A stretch of 64,000 nt of DNA from Micromonospora sp. WMMD812 (GTDB lineage Bacteria; Actinomycetota; Actinomycetes; Mycobacteriales; Micromonosporaceae), in assembly GCF_027497215.1 (NCBI RefSeq), contig NZ_CP114904.1:1116001-1180000 (forward strand), given 5' to 3'. Shown here piece by piece: positions 35,910-44,396 of the stretch. A program made the position numbers and the translations under genes. The number at the start of each line of letters is the position of its first letter. Positions within the stretch are counted from its first letter, which is position 1. The notes beneath the pieces are model-generated. The model ran no database searches, was not told the DNA's origin, and was given only the letters and a program-made list of their open reading frames with translations.

Positions 35910-37316
35910 GTGACCCAGACCCACCCGGTGGAGACCATCCCCAAGGAGCGCACCGCGCCGGTCGCCGTCCCCACCGCCGGCCAGCCCTACGAATACCGCC
36001 GCGCCCCGCTGGTCGAGCCCGACTGGACCCGCTTCCCCGGCTGGCGCCACGTCACCCGCGACCAGTGGGAATCCGCCCAGTGGCAACGCGTCAACTGCGT
36101 CAAGAACATCAAGCAGCTACGCAACGTCCTCGGCGACGAAGTCGACGAAGCCTTCTACGCCGACCTCGAGGCCGACCAGAAGGCCCTCGCCACCATGTCG
36201 ATGCTGGTGCCGCCCCAGATGCTCAACACCATGGTGCCGTTCGCCCCGATGACCACCGAGGCGTTCCTCGCCGACCCGATCCGGCGCTACATGATCCCCG
36301 TCGCCTCCGACCGACGCGTCGACTGGCCCTCGCACCCGTACGCCAGCCGCGACTCCCTGCACGAACACGACATGTGGGTCGCCGAGGGCCTCACCCACCG
36401 CTACCCCACCAAAGTCCTCGCCGAACTGCTCTCCACCTGCCCGCAGTACTGCGGCCACTGCACCCGCATGGACCTCGTCGGCAACTCCACCCCCGCCGTC
36501 GACAAGCTCAAGCTCACCCTCAAGCCCGTCGACCGCTACGACGCCCACATCGCCTACCTCAAGGCCCACCCCGGCGTCCGCGACGTCGTCGTCTCCGGCG
36601 GCGACGTGGCCAACGTCCCCTGGCGCAACCTCGAGTCCTACCTGATGCGGCTGCTCGAGATCGAAACCATCCGCGACATCCGGCTCGCCACCAAGGCCCT
36701 CATGGGCCTGCCCCAGCACTGGCTCCAGCCCGACGTCGTCGAAGGCCTCGAACGGGTCGCCCGCACCGCCGCCCGCCGCGGGGTCAACCTGGCCATCCAC
36801 ACCCACGTCAACCACGCCCAGTCGCTCACCCCGCTGGTCGCCAAGGCCGCCCAGACCGCCCTCGACGTCGGCGTCCGCGACGTCCGCAACCAGGGCGTCC
36901 TCATGCGCGGCGTCAACGCCACCAGCCGCGACCTGCTCGACCTCTGCTTCGCCCTGCAGGGCGAGGCGGGCATCCTGCCCTACTACTTCTACATGTGCGA
37001 CATGATCCCCAACGCCGAACACTGGCGGGTCCCGGTCTGGCACGCCCAGCAGCTCCAGCACGACATCATGGGCTACCTCCCCGGCTACGCCACCCCTCGG
37101 ATCGTCTGCGACGTCCCCTTCGTCGGCAAACGCTGGGTGCACATGCTCACCGAGTACGACCGTGACCGCGGCATCTCCTACTGGACCAAGAACTACCGCA
37201 CCTCCATCGAGTCCGCCGACCTGGAGGCGCTCAACAAGCGCTACGCCTACTACGACCCGATCGACACCCTGCCCGAGGCCGGGCAGCGCTGGTGGTCCGA
37301 CCACCGCGACGACTGA
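35910..37316 (+). CDS. kamA: Lysine 2,3-aminomutase-family radical SAM enzyme
   Basis: A 468-residue radical SAM/PLP enzyme. The Fe-S motif CPQYCGHC supplies Cys177, Cys181 and Cys184, and the SAM-binding VVSGGDVANVPWRNLE follows. Family text runs to PYYFYMCDMIPNAEHWRVPV. In the clostridial enzyme PLP is held by Lys337 in a DAPGGGGK motif, and Asp293 and Asp330 bind the substrate side chain. Here the region reads IVCDVPFVGKRW, with candidate PLP lysine 407 and Asp401 conserved but the glycine run lost, and the GVND motif is GVNA (Ala337), so one Asp is missing. Context with kamDE supports L-lysine to beta-lysine. The GTG at 35910 follows GAGGAGGGG. Confidence 0.88.
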   Translation: MTQTHPVETIPKERTAPVAVPTAGQPYEYRRAPLVEPDWTRFPGWRHVTRDQWESAQWQRVNCVKNIKQLRNVLGDEVDEAFYADLEADQKALATMSMLVPPQMLNTMVPFAPMTTEAFLADPIRRYMIPVASDRRVDWPSHPYASRDSLHEHDMWVAEGLTHRYPTKVLAELLSTCPQYCGHCTRMDLVGNSTPAVDKLKLTLKPVDRYDAHIAYLKAHPGVRDVVVSGGDVANVPWRNLESYLMRLLEIETIRDIRLATKALMGLPQHWLQPDVVEGLERVARTAARRGVNLAIHTHVNHAQSLTPLVAKAAQTALDVGVRDVRNQGVLMRGVNATSRDLLDLCFALQGEAGILPYYFYMCDMIPNAEHWRVPVWHAQQLQHDIMGYLPGYATPRIVCDVPFVGKRWVHMLTEYDRDRGISYWTKNYRTSIESADLEALNKRYAYYDPIDTLPEAGQRWWSDHRDD

Positions 37317-37327
37317 CCGCACCGCAC

Positions 37328-37361
37328 CCTCACCCCCGGGAGCCACCCCCCGGGGGTGAGG
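37328..37361. terminator. Hairpin terminator after kamA
   Basis: CCTCACCCCCGGG and its complement form 13-base arms around an 8-base loop, starting 12 bases after the kamA stop. Confidence 0.75.
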
Positions 37362-37397
37362 CGTGACCGGGACGCTCCGGCCCCCACCCGACGCCAC

Positions 37398-37403
37398 TAC
37401 CCT
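37398..37403 (+). promoter_or_regulatory. Leaderless-type -10 hexamer of the ltrA-like gene
   Basis: TACCCT lies 8 bases before the ATG at 37412. Confidence 0.45.
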
Positions 37404-37411
37404 GCATCGAC

Positions 37412-38566
37412 ATGGAACCCGGGCCGCGCGACCCCGACATCGCCGACCGCGTCAACCCCGTCGAGATCTTCTTCGACCTGGTCTTCGTCCTCACCATCAC
37501 CCAGCTGGTCGCCCTGCTCGACGAACACCTCGACTGGATCGGCCTCGGCCGCGTCGTCCTCATCCTCGGGCTGCTCTGGTACCTCTACACCGGCTACGCC
37601 TGGCTCACCAACCACGTGCCACCCCGCACGGCCACCCGGAAACTCCTGCTCTTCGCCGGCATGGCCGGGTTCCTGCTCACCGCCGTCGCCATCCCCGACG
37701 CCTTCACCGGCAGCGGCCTGCTGTTCGGCATCGGCTACCTGATCGTGGTCACCGTCCACCTCGGCCTGTTCAGCCACAGCACCGCCCGCGCCGGCGTCCG
37801 CCGCCTGGCTCCGTACAACCTCGGCGCGGCACTCCTCGTCATCGCCGCCGGCCTGTTCACCGGGCCCGCCGTGCCCGCGCTGTGGCTCGCCGCCGTGTTC
37901 ACCCAGACCGTGCTGCCGTACCTGCTCCCCGGCCACTCCTGGCTGGGGGCCGCGGCCAGCTTCCACCTCAGCGCCGCCCACTTCGTCGAACGGCACGGCC
38001 TGCTCGTCATCATCACGTTCGGCGAAACCGTGGTCGTCATCGGCATGGGCGCGCCCCACGCCCACCTCGGCTCCGGCATCGCCTTCGCCGTCGTGCTCGC
38101 CCTCGCGCTGCCCGCCGCCCTGTGGTGGACCTACTTCAGCGACACCGGGCCGGCCGAGGCCGCGCTGGAGCACGCCGACGACGCCACCCGTAGCCGGTAC
38201 GCCGCCCGCGTCTACGTCATCGCGCACTTCCTGCTGCTGCTCGGCGTCATCCTCACCGCCGCCGGCCTGCACGCCGTCGTCAGCCATCCCACCCAGTCCA
38301 CCGGCTGGGCCGCAGCGCTCGCCCTCTCCGGCGGCGTGGCCCTCTTCCTGCTCGCCGTCGCCGACACCCGACGGGTCCTCGGCACCGGCCGGCGCACCAC
38401 TCGACTGATCACGGCCGCCCTGGTGCTGGCCAGCAGCCCGATCGGCGCGAACCTCTATGCCACGCTGCATCTGGCCGTCGTGATCGCCCTCCTGACGGTG
38501 ATGCTGCTCCGCGACGGCGCCCGCCGCACCGGCCGGGGCCGTCTCGTCAGCGCGGCGCGTACATGA
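37412..38566 (+). CDS. Low-temperature-requirement A (LtrA) family membrane protein
   Basis: A 384-residue protein with about 11 hydrophobic helices. The LtrA signature [24 protein letters not shown] near residue 14 is present, and the segment [17 protein letters not shown] in the middle is typical. Members were first linked to growth at low temperature in Listeria, but the molecular role is unknown. The ATG at 37412 is preceded by TACCCT at 8 bases, suggesting a leaderless transcript. The 3' end overlaps the end of the convergent YnfA-type gene by 20 bases. The C-terminal 20 residues are basic and cytoplasmic. Confidence 0.85.
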   Translation: MEPGPRDPDIADRVNPVEIFFDLVFVLTITQLVALLDEHLDWIGLGRVVLILGLLWYLYTGYAWLTNHVPPRTATRKLLLFAGMAGFLLTAVAIPDAFTGSGLLFGIGYLIVVTVHLGLFSHSTARAGVRRLAPYNLGAALLVIAAGLFTGPAVPALWLAAVFTQTVLPYLLPGHSWLGAAASFHLSAAHFVERHGLLVIITFGETVVVIGMGAPHAHLGSGIAFAVVLALALPAALWWTYFSDTGPAEAALEHADDATRSRYAARVYVIAHFLLLLGVILTAAGLHAVVSHPTQSTGWAAALALSGGVALFLLAVADTRRVLGTGRRTTRLITAALVLASSPIGANLYATLHLAVVIALLTVMLLRDGARRTGRGRLVSAART

Positions 38567-38876
38567 TCACGGCAACGCCGACCAGGCAGATGCCGGCGCC
38601 GGTGAGGTCCCACCGATCCGGCCGGAAGCCGTCCACGAGCACCGCCCAGCCGAGCGATCCGGCGACGAACACCCCGCCGTACGCGGCGAGGATCCGGCCG
38701 AAGTGGGCGTCCGGCTGGAGCGTCGCCACGAAGCCGTAGAGGCCCAGCGCGATCACCCCGGCGGCGATCCACCACAGGCCGCGATCCTCCCGCCAGCCCT
38801 GCCAGACCAGCCACGCGCCGCCGATCTCGGCGAGCGCGGCCAGGACGAAGAGGAACAACGAGCGCGCGACGGTCAC
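38547..38876 (-). CDS. YnfA-family small membrane protein
   Basis: A 109-residue protein with four hydrophobic helices. It has family features [20 protein letters not shown] in helix 1, ARLQPD-type loop [21 protein letters not shown] and [22 protein letters not shown] at the end. YnfA proteins resemble small multidrug resistance (SMR) exporters. The GTG at 38876 lies 6 bases after TACCCT, a leaderless signal. The gene is read leftward and its end overlaps the LtrA-type gene by 20 bases. A transporter role is a family inference, the substrate is unknown. Confidence 0.85.
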   Translation of the reverse strand: MTVARSLFLFVLAALAEIGGAWLVWQGWREDRGLWWIAAGVIALGLYGFVATLQPDAHFGRILAAYGGVFVAGSLGWAVLVDGFRPDRWDLTGAGICLVGVAVIMYAPR

Positions 38877-38882
38877 CCCGCG

Positions 38883-38888
38883 AGGGTA
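38883..38888 (-). promoter_or_regulatory. Leaderless-type -10 hexamer of the YnfA gene
   Basis: TACCCT lies 6 bases before the GTG at 38876. Confidence 0.45.
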
Positions 38889-38906
38889 GATCGGGCGCGC
38901 GCACGC

Positions 38907-38942
38907 GGCGGCGGCCCGGGGCAATAACCCCGGGCCGCCGCC
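38907..38942. terminator. Hairpin terminator after the CsbD-like gene
   Basis: Perfect 15-base arms, very GC-rich, around a CAATAA loop, 15 bases beyond the CsbD-like stop. It separates this gene from the YnfA gene downstream on the same strand. Confidence 0.85.
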
Positions 38943-38957
38943 CAACGTCTCAACCGG

Positions 38958-39152
38958 TCAGCCGCGGAAGGCGTCGCGCGCGTTCCGGCCGACGTCCTTG
39001 GCGCTCTCACCAGCCTGCTTGGCCCGCGCCTCGCTCTGCTGCGTGGCGCCCTCGGCGCGCATGCGCTCGTTGTCCGTCATGTCACCGATCCGCTCCTTCG
39101 CGGCACCGGTCATCTGCTCCATCTTGTTTCTCGTCTTGTCGGCGAAGCTCAT
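38958..39152 (-). CDS. CsbD-like stress protein
   Basis: A 64-residue highly charged, helical protein with the family pattern MSFADKTRNKMEQMTGAAKE and a following GDMTDNERMRAEGATQQSEARAK-like segment. CsbD proteins are small, abundant under stress through sigma-B-type control in Bacillus, and of unknown molecular role. GGAGGCGGC lies directly before the ATG at 39152, a strong ribosome binding site. It has no membrane segment. It is monocistronic, closed by the hairpin that follows it. The short length and low complexity mean the family call rests on the N-terminal motif. Confidence 0.85.
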   Translation of the reverse strand: MSFADKTRNKMEQMTGAAKERIGDMTDNERMRAEGATQQSEARAKQAGESAKDVGRNARDAFRG

Positions 39153-39311
39153 GCCGCCTCCTCCGTCGTTGGCGAGTGTCCAGGTCGCTTGCCCGGTCCG
39201 CCCGACGCTAAACTGTCGCCGTGTGCCGGCCCGCACTGCCGCTAAGGCATCCTAGGAAGATAGGATCTGGGGGGCGGCCCGCGGCGGCCGTCCGAGGCCC
39301 GGCACCGATGG

Positions 39312-39317
39312 TTAACT
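39312..39317 (+). promoter_or_regulatory. Leaderless-type -10 hexamer of the phosphatase gene
   Basis: TTAACT lies 6 bases before the ATG at 39324, a slight variant of the TANNNT pattern. Confidence 0.4.
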
Positions 39318-39323
39318 GGGCCC

Positions 39324-39935
39324 ATGGGAGAGCTCCTGCTGATCCGGCACGGCGAGACCACCTGGAGCGCCAGCCACCGGCACACCTCGTACACTGACCT
39401 GGAGCTGACCCCCGACGGCGAGCGGCAGGCCCGCACGCTCGCGGCGTTCCTGGCCGGCCGCCGGTTCGTCTCCGTGCTGGCCAGCCCCCGCGCCAGGGCA
39501 CTGCGCACCGCCCAACTCGCCGGCCTCACCGTCGACGCGGTCGACGAGAACCTCGCCGAGTGGAACTACGGCGACTACGAGGGGCGCACCACCGTGGACA
39601 TCCACGACGACGACCCGCACTGGAACATCTGGACCGACGGATGCCCCGGCGGAGAGTCACCCGGGCAGGTCGGCGAGCGGATGGACCGGGTCCTCGATCG
39701 GGTCGCTCCACTGCTCGACCGGGGCACCGTCGGCCTCGTCGGCCACGCGCACAGCCTGCGCGTGCTCGGCGCCCGGTGGATCGGCCTGCCACCCTCGGCT
39801 GGCGGCCGGCTGCGGCTGGACACCGCCACCGTCAGCGTGCTCGGTCACGAGCACGGACGGCAGGTCATCCTGCGCTGGAACCAGCCCGCTCCTCCGGCAC
39901 CCGGGACCGCCCCCGATGCGACGGCTCGCCACTGA
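39324..39935 (+). CDS. Histidine phosphatase (phosphoglycerate mutase-like) family protein
   Basis: A 203-residue enzyme with the catalytic LLLIRHGETTWSASHRHTS (His in RHG), the second Arg in VLASPRARALRTAQLAG, Glu in LAEWNYGDYEGRTT, and the second His in VGLVGHAHSLRVLGARW. This is the histidine phosphatase superfamily; it hydrolyses phosphate from small molecules or proteins. The substrate is unknown. There is no ribosome binding site and the ATG is 6 bases after TTAACT. Its 3' end overlaps the convergent Lrp-type regulator by 71 bases, so the last 24 residues are encoded antisense to that gene. Confidence 0.88.
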   Translation: MGELLLIRHGETTWSASHRHTSYTDLELTPDGERQARTLAAFLAGRRFVSVLASPRARALRTAQLAGLTVDAVDENLAEWNYGDYEGRTTVDIHDDDPHWNIWTDGCPGGESPGQVGERMDRVLDRVAPLLDRGTVGLVGHAHSLRVLGARWIGLPPSAGGRLRLDTATVSVLGHEHGRQVILRWNQPAPPAPGTAPDATARH

Positions 39936-40371
39936 TCTTCGGCGGCCGGCTCTCGTACGGGGTCGAGAGCACCACCGTGGTCCGGGTCGTCACGTTCGCC
40001 GCGGTACGGATCTCCTGGAGCACCCGCTCCAGGTCGGCCGGCCCGGCCACCCGCACCAGCAGCAGGTAGAAGTCCTCCCCCGCCACGGAGTAGCAGGAGT
40101 CGATCTCCGGCAGGTGGGCCAGCCGCTCGGGCGCGTCGTCCGGCTGCGACGGGTCGAACGGCCGGATCGCCACGAACGCGGTCAGCGGCAGGTCCAGCGC
40201 CTCGAACGAGACCCGGGCGGCGTACCCCTTGATCACGCCCCGCTGCTCCAGCCGGCGCACCCGCTGGTGCACCGCGGACACCGACAGCCCCACCTTCTCG
40301 GCCAGGTCGGTGTACGACAGCCGGCCGTCAGCGGTCAGCGCGGCGACGATGGCGCGGTCGGTCTCCTCCAC
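39865..40371 (-). CDS. Lrp/AsnC-family transcriptional regulator
   Basis: A 168-residue regulator. Residues about 4-60 are the helix-turn-helix (IVAALTADGRLSYTDLAEKVG, then LSVSAVHQRVRRLEQRGVIKGY). Residues about 70-145 are the RAM effector-binding domain (FVAIRPFDPSQPDD, CYSVAGEDFYLLLVRVAG). The last 20 residues are an extra Arg/Ser/Gly tail that runs antisense into the phosphatase gene by 71 bases. These regulators respond to amino acids; no target gene is obvious here. The GTG at 40371 lies 7 bases after TAGGTT and lacks a ribosome binding site. Confidence 0.88.
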   Translation of the reverse strand: MEETDRAIVAALTADGRLSYTDLAEKVGLSVSAVHQRVRRLEQRGVIKGYAARVSFEALDLPLTAFVAIRPFDPSQPDDAPERLAHLPEIDSCYSVAGEDFYLLLVRVAGPADLERVLQEIRTAANVTTRTTVVLSTPYESRPPKISGEPSHRGRSRVPEERAGSSAG

Positions 40372-40378
40372 GGCGTGC

Positions 40379-40384
40379 AACCTA
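40379..40384 (-). promoter_or_regulatory. Leaderless-type -10 hexamer of the Lrp gene
   Basis: TAGGTT lies 7 bases before the GTG at 40371. Confidence 0.45.
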
Positions 40385-40489
40385 CCGGGAAAAACGCGGG
40401 ACGGCGACGACGCGCCGCCCCGGCCGCCGGGACGGCACGGCGCGCTCGACCCACCGCACCGGCCCGGCGACGCTCGGTCGATCCGCAGG

Positions 40490-41632
40490 TCAGCCCTTCG
40501 CCAGCGCGCGAGAGATGACCATGCGCTGGATCTGGTTGGTGCCCTCGACGATCTGGAGCACCTTCGCCTCCCGCATGTACCGCTCCACCGGGTGGTCGGC
40601 CACGTAGCCCGCACCGCCGAGCACCTGCACGGCGTCGGTGGTCACCCGCATCGCCACATCGGTGGCGAACAGCTTCGCCTTGGCCGCCTCGACCGAGTAC
40701 GACCGGCCGGCGTCGCGCAGCCGGGCCGCCGCCAGGGTCAGCGCCCGCGCCGCCGAGATCTGCGTGGCGGCGTCGGCGAGGAGGAAGCCCAGCCCCTGGA
40801 AGTCGATGATGGCCCGGCCGAACTGCTGGCGCTCCTTCGCGTAGCCGACCGCGTAGTCCAGCGCCGCCTGCGCCAGCCCGACGGCACAGGCGGCGATGCC
40901 CAGCCGCCCCGAGTCGAGCCCGGACATGGCGATGGTGAAACCCATCCCCTCGCCGCCGATCAGCCGCTCGGCCGGCACCCGCGCCTCGTCGAAGGCGAGC
41001 TGCGCCACCGGGGAGGCGTGCAGGCCCATCGTCCGCTCGACGGCCTGCGGGATCATGCCCGGCGTGCCCCGGTCGGCGAGCAGGCAGGAGATGCCCTTCG
41101 GGCCGGGCTCGCCGGTGCGGCAGAAGACGTTGTAGAAGTCCGCCACCCGGGCGTGGGTGATCCACGCCTTCGTACCGGAGACGACGTAGGCGTCGCCGTC
41201 GCGCACCGCCCTCGTGGTCAGCGCCGCCGCGTCCGACCCGCCCTGCGGCTCGGAGAGGCAGTACGCGCCCAGCAGCTCCCCGCCGATCATCTCGGGCAGC
41301 AGCTTGCGCTGCTCGTCGGAGCCGAACGCGGCCACCGGGTAGCAGGAGAGGGTGTGGACGCTGACCGCCTCGGCGACCGCGAGCCAGCGGCTGGCGAGGA
41401 TCTCCAGCACCTGCACGTAGACCTCGTACGGCTGGGCCGCGCCGCCGTACTCCTCGGGGTACGGCAGGCCGAGCAGCCCGGCCCGGCCCAGGGTGCGCAG
41501 CACCTCACGGGGGAACTCGGCCCGCTCCTCGAACTCGGCGGCCTTCGGCGCCAGCTCCCGGTCGGCGAGTTCGGTGGCGAGGCCCAGCAGGTCGTGGGCC
41601 TCGTCGGTGGGGAGGATCCGGTCGACAGTCAT
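40490..41632 (-). CDS. Acyl-CoA dehydrogenase
   Basis: A 380-residue flavoenzyme. Signatures are LGAYCLSEPQGGSDAAALTT and GDAYVVSGTKAWITHARVADFY for the FAD and substrate site, KERQQFGRAIIDFQGLGFLLADAA, and the C-terminal VLQIVEGTNQIQRMVISRAL with the catalytic Glu of the short/medium-chain family. It oxidises an acyl-CoA to the enoyl-CoA and passes electrons to ETF. The ATG overlaps the stop of the M24 peptidase-like gene by four bases (ATGA), so both are translated together; a metabolic link is not obvious. The chain length of the substrate cannot be read from sequence. Confidence 0.92.
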   Translation of the reverse strand: MTVDRILPTDEAHDLLGLATELADRELAPKAAEFEERAEFPREVLRTLGRAGLLGLPYPEEYGGAAQPYEVYVQVLEILASRWLAVAEAVSVHTLSCYPVAAFGSDEQRKLLPEMIGGELLGAYCLSEPQGGSDAAALTTRAVRDGDAYVVSGTKAWITHARVADFYNVFCRTGEPGPKGISCLLADRGTPGMIPQAVERTMGLHASPVAQLAFDEARVPAERLIGGEGMGFTIAMSGLDSGRLGIAACAVGLAQAALDYAVGYAKERQQFGRAIIDFQGLGFLLADAATQISAARALTLAAARLRDAGRSYSVEAAKAKLFATDVAMRVTTDAVQVLGGAGYVADHPVERYMREAKVLQIVEGTNQIQRMVISRALAKG

Positions 41633-42744
41633 AGTGCGATGAGCTCCGTGGGGGTGATGTTGAGCCGTTGCACGCCGTCCGTCGTGCAGACGACGATGTC
41701 CTCGATGCGGGCCCCGTGCCGGCCCGCCAGGTAGATGCCCGGTTCGACGGAGAACGCCATCCCCGGCTCCAGCGCGCGGCCGTTCCCCGCCACCACGTAC
41801 GGCTCCTCGTGGCCGTCCAGACCGATCCCGTGCCCGGTGCGGTGCAGGAAGGCGGCACCGAAGCCGGCGTCGGCGATGGGCATACGCGCCGCCGCGTCGA
41901 CCGCCTCGGCGCTCACCCCCGGGCGCACCGCGGCCACGGCGGCCGCCTGGGCGTCGCGCAGCACGGCGTAGTAGTCGACGAAATCGGCGGGCGCCGGACC
42001 GCCCGCGACGTACGTCCGGGTGCAGTCCGAGCGGTAGCCCGACGGCATCGTGCCGCCGATGTCGACCACCACCGGCTCGCCGGCCCCGATCGGCCGGTCG
42101 GCGGTGTCGTGGTGCGGGCTGGCGCCGTTCGGCCCGGCGGCGACGATGACGAAGTCGACGGTCACGTGCCCGGCCGACCGGATCGCCCCGGCGATGTCGG
42201 CCGCCACCTCCGCCTCCGTGCGTCCCGGGCGCAGCCACTCCCCCATCCGGGCGTGCACGGCGTCGATCGCCGCGCCGGCCTCGGCGAGCGCCGCGACCTC
42301 GGCCGGGGACTTGCGGATCCGCAACTCGCGCAGCACCTCGCCGGCCAGTCGCTGGGCGGCGCCGGGCAGCGCGGCGCGCAGCGCGAGGACCTGCTCGGCC
42401 CACATCCGGTCGGCCAGGCCGACCGCCGCCACCGGACCGCCGAGGGCCCTGGCCACCAGCGGGTACGGGTCGGTGCCGTCGGCGTGGTCGACGAGGCGGA
42501 CCCCGGTGGCCGGGGCCGGGGACGCCTCCGCGGCGGGCCGTTCCAGGGTGGGCACGATCAGGGTCGGCTCGCCCTCGGCGGGCAGCACCAGGCAGGTCAG
42601 CCGCTCGCCGGCGCGCGCGTCGTAGCCGGTCAGGTAGCGCAGGTCGGAGCCGGGCGTCAGCAGCAGCGCGTCCAGCCCGGCCGCGGCGGTGGCGCGGCGG
42701 GCGGCTTCCAGCCGGTCCGGCGGGTAGAGCTCGTCGGTTCCCAC
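41629..42744 (-). CDS. M24-family metallopeptidase (Xaa-Pro aminopeptidase-like)
   Basis: A 371-residue protein with an N-terminal creatinase-type domain (ALLLTPGSDLRYLTGYDARA) and the pita-bread peptidase domain. All five metal ligands are visible: Asp in VVVDIGGTMPSG, Asp in YRSDCTRTY, His in HRTGHGIGLDGHEEPY, Glu in FSVEPGIY, and Glu in ARIEDIVV. It cleaves N-terminal residues before proline or related bonds. The GTG at 42744 follows TAAGCT by 6 bases, suggesting a leaderless message. Its stop overlaps the acyl-CoA dehydrogenase start. Confidence 0.9.
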   Translation of the reverse strand: MGTDELYPPDRLEAARRATAAAGLDALLLTPGSDLRYLTGYDARAGERLTCLVLPAEGEPTLIVPTLERPAAEASPAPATGVRLVDHADGTDPYPLVARALGGPVAAVGLADRMWAEQVLALRAALPGAAQRLAGEVLRELRIRKSPAEVAALAEAGAAIDAVHARMGEWLRPGRTEAEVAADIAGAIRSAGHVTVDFVIVAAGPNGASPHHDTADRPIGAGEPVVVDIGGTMPSGYRSDCTRTYVAGGPAPADFVDYYAVLRDAQAAAVAAVRPGVSAEAVDAAARMPIADAGFGAAFLHRTGHGIGLDGHEEPYVVAGNGRALEPGMAFSVEPGIYLAGRHGARIEDIVVCTTDGVQRLNITPTELIAL

Positions 42745-42750
42745 GCCGTC

Positions 42751-42756
42751 AGCTTA
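42751..42756 (-). promoter_or_regulatory. Leaderless-type -10 hexamer of the M24 peptidase gene
   Basis: TAAGCT lies 6 bases before the GTG at 42744. Confidence 0.45.
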
Positions 42757-42794
42757 ACGGTCGTTTGGGCACCGACCTAGGCGCCGGGCCGACC

Positions 42795-42809
42795 GGGAAG
42801 CGCTCTCCC
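42795..42809. promoter_or_regulatory. LacI-type operator-like palindrome upstream of the chitinase promoter
   Basis: GGGAAGCGCTCTCCC has the AGCGCT centre and GGGA/TCCC flanks seen in sugar-responsive LacI-family operators of actinomycetes, with a one-base offset on the right. It lies 18 bases upstream of the -35. Confidence 0.3.
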
Positions 42810-42827
42810 ATTCATCGAACCTCGTCA

Positions 42828-42857
42828 TTGACGCCGACAGTTAACACTCTTTAAGAT
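42828..42857 (+). promoter_or_regulatory. Promoter of the chitinase gene
   Basis: TTGACG (42828-42833), 18 bases, then TAAGAT (42852-42857), a good vegetative-sigma pattern. The expected start of transcription leaves a 5' leader of about 100 bases. Confidence 0.55.
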
Positions 42858-42969
42858 TTGGCCACCTCGAGGAAGACCGTCCTGTCCCCATCCGTACCCC
42901 CGGCCCGGCGGCTGGCCGACCCAGCCGCCGGCCGCGTGGCACGGCGCCGCAACCACGGGAAGGCCCTCG

Positions 42970-44346
42970 ATGTCCTCACCACGCCCCCGCCGTCGGTCGG
43001 CCCTGGCCGCCGGCCTGCTCGCGCTGGCCACCGCCACCGCGACCCTCGCCCTGACCCCGACCGCCGCCGAGGCCGTCGTGCTGCCGAACAACTTCAAGAG
43101 CGTCGGCTACATGCCGTCCTGGACCGGCAACGTCAACACCGTCCAGTACGGCAAGCTGACCCACATCAACTACGCGTTCGTGCTGCCCAACAGCAACGGC
43201 ACCCTGCGCGCCGTGGAGAACCCCGGCAAGCTCTCCTCGCTGGTGTCGCTCGGGCACGCCAACAACGTCAAGGTGTCGATCGCGATCGGCGGGTGGAACG
43301 ACGGCGACGACTCCGCGTTCGAGGCGCTCGCCGCCAACGCCGGCAGCCGCACCACGTTCGTCAACAGCGTGGTCGGCTTCGTCAACCAGTACGGCCTCGA
43401 CGGCGTCGACATGGACTGGGAGTACCCGGACCCGGGCGCCTCGGCCAACAACTACAGCCTGCTGATGCAGCAACTCAGCAACGCGCTGCGCCCCCAGGGC
43501 AAGCTGCTCACCGCCGCCGTCGTCTCCGAGGGCTACTACGTGCAGGGCGTCCCGCCCGCCGTCTTCGGCTACGTCGACTGGCTCAACATCATGGCGTACG
43601 ACGGGGGCACCCCGCACGCCAACTACGACTGGTCGATCAACAGCGTGAACGGGTGGAAGGCGCGCGGCCTGCCCGCCGCGAAGGCGGTGCTCGGCGTGCC
43701 GTTCTACAGCCGGCCCGGCTACTACACGTACTCCCAACTGGTCGGCATGGACCCGGCCAACGCCAACCGGGACTGCTACACCGTCGGCGGCGCCCAGCAG
43801 TGCTACAACGGCGTCCCGACCGTCAAGCGCAAGACCCAGTGGGCGCTGGCCAACGCCGGCGGCATGATGAACTGGGAGCTCACCCAGGACACCACCGGCT
43901 CGACCTCGCTGGTCAGCGCGATCTACGACACCGTCATGGGCGGCACCCCGCCGCCGACCGGCCGGACCGGCCCGATCACCGGCATCGGCGGGAAGTGCAT
44001 CGACGTCGCCGCGGCCAGCTCCGCCAACGGCACGGCCATCCAGCTCTACACCTGCAACGGCACCAACGCGCAGCGCTGGACGGTGTCCAGTGACAGCACC
44101 CTGCGTGCGCTCGGCAAGTGCATGGACGTGACCAGCGCCGGCACCGCCAACGGCACCAAGATCCAGCTGTGGGACTGCAACGGCAGCGGCGCTCAGGTCT
44201 GGCAGGCCCAGTCCAACGGCACGCTGCGCAACCCCGCGTCCAACAAGTGCCTGGACGCCACCGGCAACAGCTCCGCCGACGGCACCCGACTGCAGATCTG
44301 GGACTGCTTCGCCGGCGCCAACCAGCGCTGGACGCTGCCCGCCTGA
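42970..44346 (+). CDS. Secreted GH18 chitinase with C-terminal ricin-type carbohydrate-binding module
   Basis: A 458-residue exported enzyme. Residues 1-35 are a signal peptide (RPRRRSALAAGLLALATATA, then cleavage after Ala near TAAEA). Residues about 36-320 are a GH18 barrel with the catalytic DxxDxDxE in YGLDGVDMDWEYPDPG and the substrate-binding YVDWLNIMAYDGG. After a Pro/Thr linker, about residues 332-458 are a ricin B-type (CBM13) trefoil with three QxW-type repeats (AQRW, AQVW, NQRW). It hydrolyses chitin outside the cell. The Arg-Arg-Arg start of the signal peptide suggests either Sec or Tat export. A TTGACG/TAAGAT promoter lies upstream. Confidence 0.93.
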   Translation: MSSPRPRRRSALAAGLLALATATATLALTPTAAEAVVLPNNFKSVGYMPSWTGNVNTVQYGKLTHINYAFVLPNSNGTLRAVENPGKLSSLVSLGHANNVKVSIAIGGWNDGDDSAFEALAANAGSRTTFVNSVVGFVNQYGLDGVDMDWEYPDPGASANNYSLLMQQLSNALRPQGKLLTAAVVSEGYYVQGVPPAVFGYVDWLNIMAYDGGTPHANYDWSINSVNGWKARGLPAAKAVLGVPFYSRPGYYTYSQLVGMDPANANRDCYTVGGAQQCYNGVPTVKRKTQWALANAGGMMNWELTQDTTGSTSLVSAIYDTVMGGTPPPTGRTGPITGIGGKCIDVAAASSANGTAIQLYTCNGTNAQRWTVSSDSTLRALGKCMDVTSAGTANGTKIQLWDCNGSGAQVWQAQSNGTLRNPASNKCLDATGNSSADGTRLQIWDCFAGANQRWTLPA

Positions 44347-44357
44347 CCCCCACGCCA

Positions 44358-44396
44358 CCGGCCCCCGTCGGCGCCCCGAGGCCCGGCGGGGGTCGG
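44358..44396. terminator. Hairpin terminator after the chitinase gene
   Basis: CCGGCCCCCGTCGG and CCGGCGGGGGTCGG pair over 14 positions with two G-T wobbles and an 11-base loop, starting 11 bases after the stop. Confidence 0.6.
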
